Assembly: GCA_964648005.1 (NCBI GenBank)
Contig: CAZYKR010000071.1
Location: forward strand, 1 to 16,821
Length of the DNA: 16,821 nt
Direction: 5' to 3'
From: JAGQTE01 sp964648005
GTDB lineage: Bacteria > Actinomycetota > Acidimicrobiia > Acidimicrobiales > Acidimicrobilacustridaceae
Under the pieces are notes generated by a model that saw only the letters and a program-made list of their open reading frames with translations, was not told the DNA's origin and made no database searches. Shown here piece by piece: positions 14,627 to 16,821 of this stretch (position 1 is the first letter of the stretch; each line of letters starts with the position of its first letter). A program made the translations under genes and the position numbers.

Positions 14627-15421
14627 CTATGCGGGTACACCGAGGAGTTCGGCGCCATCCGGACAGTCGGCTGTGCTGATCACCACCCAGGGACGTTGGT
14701 CGAGCGACGCGTGCCGGTCGCCCGCGCGTCCGACGTAGACGCAATCGCCCGTATCCGCGCCCGACGACGTCTCGACCGGTGCGGTTGGTGCATCCGTGAG
14801 TTGGCTGGCGAACGGGGCGACCACGGCGTTTGGCGGATGGGCCGATCGGTGCTCGGCCTGGACATGGCTCGTCACCTTGCCGATCCACGCGTCGCACCAA
14901 CGATCGGGTTCACCGGCGGTCGGGCACCAATACGCAGGCGCCGTCGGGCCGCTGAACGACATCACGGCCAGGGTGCTCAGCACGGCCGTCGCGAGGCCGA
15001 GGGCGACTACCGCGCGCGGTTGCAGACCGCGCCGCTGCCGGGTTGGTCCGTCTGTGCCATGCGGGACGGATTCGGTGGCGGGCGCCGATCCGGCCGTCGT
15101 ACCTCGGAGTAGGTCGCCCGCCTCACGGCGTCGTCGCTGCTCCTCGGGGTTGAGGGTGGTGAACGCTCGACGGTGGTTGCGCGCGTAGGCGACGATCGCG
15201 TTCGCAGCGATCAGCGTCACGGGCACCGCCACCGCCATCGCCCCGATGACGACCCAGATTGGGGTCGCAGCGATGCCGCGCGGCACATCGTCTGGGCCGG
15301 TACGGGCCAGATCCGCACGGATGGTCAGGAACACCGCGCCGGCGACGACAGCTCCGGCCCACGCGATCGCGCGCGCCGCGTGCGGATGTCGAGTCCACGG
15401 GTTGTCGTGAACCTTGCCCAT
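14627..15421 (-). CDS. Three-pass membrane protein with Cys-containing outer domain
   Basis: 264 aa from ATG 15421; a TTG four codons earlier is a poorer start. Two membrane helices (about 16-34 and 54-80) frame a short outer loop. A basic, charged cytoplasmic loop (RNHRRAFTTLNPEEQRRRRE) and linker lead to a third helix (about 137-156). The remaining 108 residues should lie outside and contain four cysteines (166, 176, 227, 253), which could form two disulphides; WCPTAGEPDRWC holds the first pair. I do not recognise the family. It is probably the last gene of a three-gene unit with 15475-15711 and 15708-16049, the gap before it being 53 bases. Confidence 0.8.
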   Translation of the reverse strand: MGKVHDNPWTRHPHAARAIAWAGAVVAGAVFLTIRADLARTGPDDVPRGIAATPIWVVIGAMAVAVPVTLIAANAIVAYARNHRRAFTTLNPEEQRRRREAGDLLRGTTAGSAPATESVPHGTDGPTRQRRGLQPRAVVALGLATAVLSTLAVMSFSGPTAPAYWCPTAGEPDRWCDAWIGKVTSHVQAEHRSAHPPNAVVAPFASQLTDAPTAPVETSSGADTGDCVYVGRAGDRHASLDQRPWVVISTADCPDGAELLGVPA

Positions 15422-15474
15422 GGTGGCCACCAACCGCCGCGATCAGCCGGGCTCGACGCTCGGCTGCAGCGAGG

Positions 15475-15711
15475 TTACAGCGGGCGCGACAGCGTCAGCG
15501 GCGGGTGGCGGGACTCACGGTCGGCTTTGCCGAGCCCCGGTGCACGTACCGTTGCCTGGGTGGTACCGAACGTCGCCCACGGCGAGAGTCCGCTGCTCGT
15601 GGTCGAAGTCGATAGTCCGTCGCCGGCGATGATCTGCTGCGCGAGGGCTCGCATCGACTGATCGTCACCGGCCAAGCCTGCCGCCGAGTCGTTCCTGTCG
15701 GGCTCGGTCAT
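15475..15711 (-). CDS. Small hypothetical protein, 78 aa
   Basis: Its ATG overlaps the stop of the upstream membrane-protein gene by four bases (ATGA), which is the main support for it being real. The N-terminal third is acidic and partly helical (DDQSMRALAQQIIAGDG); the middle is Ser/Thr/Gly-rich and the end is basic and proline-rich. There is no membrane segment or cysteine. Function unknown. The C-terminal half is low in complexity and could be a poorly conserved tail. It lies between two membrane-protein genes on the same strand and may be their soluble partner. Confidence 0.5.
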   Translation of the reverse strand: MTEPDRNDSAAGLAGDDQSMRALAQQIIAGDGLSTSTTSSGLSPWATFGTTQATVRAPGLGKADRESRHPPLTLSRPL

Positions 15712-16049
15712 TGATTCGTCAACACGGGCACGCGGCGCCGGTCGACCCGATTCCAGAGCACGGCAGCGAGCAGGCCTCCTGCGAGAGCGAGCGGTAGACC
15801 GACGAAGGGCAGCACGATGAGGGCCATGAGGGGAGCGTCAGCGGGGTCGTCGAAGGTGTTCCGGTGGAGGTCGTGCCAGAACATGCCCATCAGAACGACG
15901 TAGGCCACGACAAGACCAGCCCCAACGAGCTTGGCGAACCTGATCCAGTCGCGCCGTGTGAACTCTCGCACCGCAGTCGTGGCGGCCCAACCGAGAACAC
16001 CCAGGATCATGGCGGTGACCGCGAGATTGCCGAGAAGCCCCTTCGACAC
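15708..16049 (-). CDS. Three-pass membrane protein, 113 aa
   Basis: Starts at GTG 16049. Three hydrophobic segments (about 5-24, 40-58 and 74-98) are separated by a basic amphipathic stretch (REFTRRDWIRF) and an acidic outer loop (HDLHRNTFDDPADAP). The tail is basic (NRVDRRRVPV), placing the C-terminus in the cytoplasm. No family recognised. No Shine-Dalgarno is seen; GACACT lies six bases before the start, a weak -10-like match with the same spacing as elsewhere in the window. Its stop overlaps the start of the 78-aa gene, so these two, and probably the Cys-containing membrane protein after them, form one unit. Confidence 0.77.
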   Translation of the reverse strand: MSKGLLGNLAVTAMILGVLGWAATTAVREFTRRDWIRFAKLVGAGLVVAYVVLMGMFWHDLHRNTFDDPADAPLMALIVLPFVGLPLALAGGLLAAVLWNRVDRRRVPVLTNQ

Positions 16050-16204
16050 ATCTCGAGTGTCCCACAGGCATAGGGCTGCGATTCGATCCGGTTGTTGTAC
16101 GCAGTCGGTGGATCAGCCGTGAGACGAGCTTTGGCGGCTGCCCGCACCGCAGAGGGCTGAAGCGTCGTTTCGGGTGGTTCCTGGCGCGATGCTACGCGAC
16201 CGGC

Positions 16205-16558
16205 CTAGAGCCCGACCGTCCAGACCACGAGAATCGCTATGCCCGCGCCTGCCGCCCAGGTGGTTCGGTGAAGCAATCGTCGGTGTTCGGTTGACTCCCG
16301 CCCCACGGTGCGCATCGTGTGCCCGTAGTCGACGGCTGTGTAGAGCAAGAACGCGCCTACGTAGTAGGGCGTCAGCAGTTGACTCAGGATTCCACCGACG
16401 AAGAGCGATACACCAAGATCGTGGTGCGTGCACACGTCGCAGTTGAGTGGGTCCTCGGTGAGGTAGACCGCCGCCACGACCGAACAGGTGCCGAGGGCCC
16501 AGACGATCGGCAAACCGATCGCCCACACCCGCAGCACACGCTTGCGCGTCCGCTCCAC
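16205..16558 (-). CDS. Small multi-pass membrane protein with CxxC-HH motif, 117 aa
   Basis: GTG 16558 is preferred to the in-frame ATG at 16576 because it gives a sensible basic N-terminus (ERTRKRVLR) and has CACTCT six bases upstream. Three membrane helices lie at about 11-32, 49-75 and 98-116. Between the first two is NCDVCTHHDLG (Cys40, Cys43, His45, His46), a possible metal site or redox pair on the outer face. A basic loop RRLLHR precedes the last helix. Not recognised. It stands alone, 155 bases before the next minus-strand gene. Confidence 0.75.
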   Translation of the reverse strand: MERTRKRVLRVWAIGLPIVWALGTCSVVAAVYLTEDPLNCDVCTHHDLGVSLFVGGILSQLLTPYYVGAFLLYTAVDYGHTMRTVGRESTEHRRLLHRTTWAAGAGIAILVVWTVGL

Positions 16559-16602
16559 CCCGCCAGAGTGGCACATCGAGGAGTGCCTTCCTATCCTGCG
16601 AG

Positions 16603-16737
16603 GTGTGTTCGCAGGGGAGCTTCCTGCCTACCTTCGAGCCGGAAGAAGACCGACCTCGTGGCGCGCAGTTGCTTCCGCCGGACCTCACCGAGTTAGAGCT
16701 CGAGCAGGCCCCGTATTGCCGACTGTCGATGCACTGA
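16603..16737 (+). CDS. Doubtful small frame, 44 aa
   Basis: GTG 16603 opens a frame with an acidic, leucine/proline-containing sequence (DRPRGAQLLPPDLTELELEQ) that looks more protein-like than the alternatives. TATCCT (16592-16597) ends five bases before it, a good -10 match, but there is no ribosome-binding site. It diverges from the 117-aa membrane-protein gene with only 44 bases between starts. It could be a real leaderless microprotein or chance. Confidence 0.25.
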   Translation: MCSQGSFLPTFEPEEDRPRGAQLLPPDLTELELEQAPYCRLSMH

Positions 16738-16804
16738 TCATCGCGGAGCTCGGGGCCCACGAAGACTGTGAGCGATCAGTGAGATCCGCGTTCTGCGATC
16801 ACTG
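16732..16804. repeat. Three related 8-mers (CACTGATC, GATCAGTG, GATCACTG)
   Basis: CACTGATC (16732-16739) and GATCAGTG (16774-16781) are exact reverse complements 34 bases apart. GATCACTG (16797-16804) differs by one base, and GCGATCA is repeated directly before it and the second copy. They may be regulatory sites for a gene beyond the window edge, or chance. Confidence 0.3.
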
Positions 16805-16821
16805 AACTTCGCGGTTGTGGT

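Noticed and set aside
16113..16760. Minus-strand frame of about 215 codons around the 117-aa membrane protein
   Set aside because: It is Ser/Arg-rich without hydrophobic structure, and the alternative frame gives three clear membrane helices.

Overview
The window is a dense, high-GC stretch of bacterial chromosome. An actinobacterium is likely, and I lean towards the class Acidimicrobiia, but no rRNA or marker gene is present to prove it. The evidence is very GC-rich codons with frequent GTG starts, two luciferase-like (F420-type) oxidoreductases, a class A penicillin-binding protein with a proline-rich tail, a mycobacterial-type coiled-coil/zinc-ribbon protein, a DUF1275 membrane protein, and several starts that look leaderless. 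I see no rRNA, tRNA, CRISPR array, transposase or phage gene.

Layout. (1) 71-748, minus: three small unrecognised genes in a row. (2) 846-2623, minus: a TetR regulator followed by a ferritin-like di-iron protein, with two near-identical palindromes (2625-2655) over the regulator's start. (3) 2751-6778, plus: class A PBP, zinc-ribbon coiled-coil protein (4-base overlap), a small DUF457-like membrane protein and a histidine phosphatase that starts on the next base. (4) 6779-7103: a 325-base convergent gap with no gene I can support. (5) 7104-9511: a DUF1275 protein (minus) divergent from an AlkK/FadD-like acyl-CoA ligase (plus). (6) 9521-11850: two paralogous luciferase-like oxidoreductases pointing apart. 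The minus one is coupled to a 55-residue membrane/zinc-ribbon microprotein. Between the two lie a 47-residue gene and a 14-bp x 4 tandem repeat. (7) 11882-16558: a secreted lipoprotein, a second membrane/zinc-ribbon microprotein and a run of small, mostly unrecognised membrane proteins, with a doubtful 44-residue frame at the right edge.

How they work together. TetR plus di-iron protein look like one autoregulated unit, perhaps for oxidation of a small or lipid-like molecule. The PBP cluster is envelope housekeeping. The acyl-CoA ligase and the F420-type oxidoreductases fit lipid or xenobiotic catabolism, but nothing in the sequence fixes their substrates. The right third is an orphan membrane-protein region of unknown role.

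I did not find a clear new multi-gene system. The best leads are the twin operators, the 14-bp tandem array beside the 47-residue gene, the pair of CX2C-X10-CX2C membrane microproteins, and a recurring -10-like hexamer exactly 6 bases before start codons.
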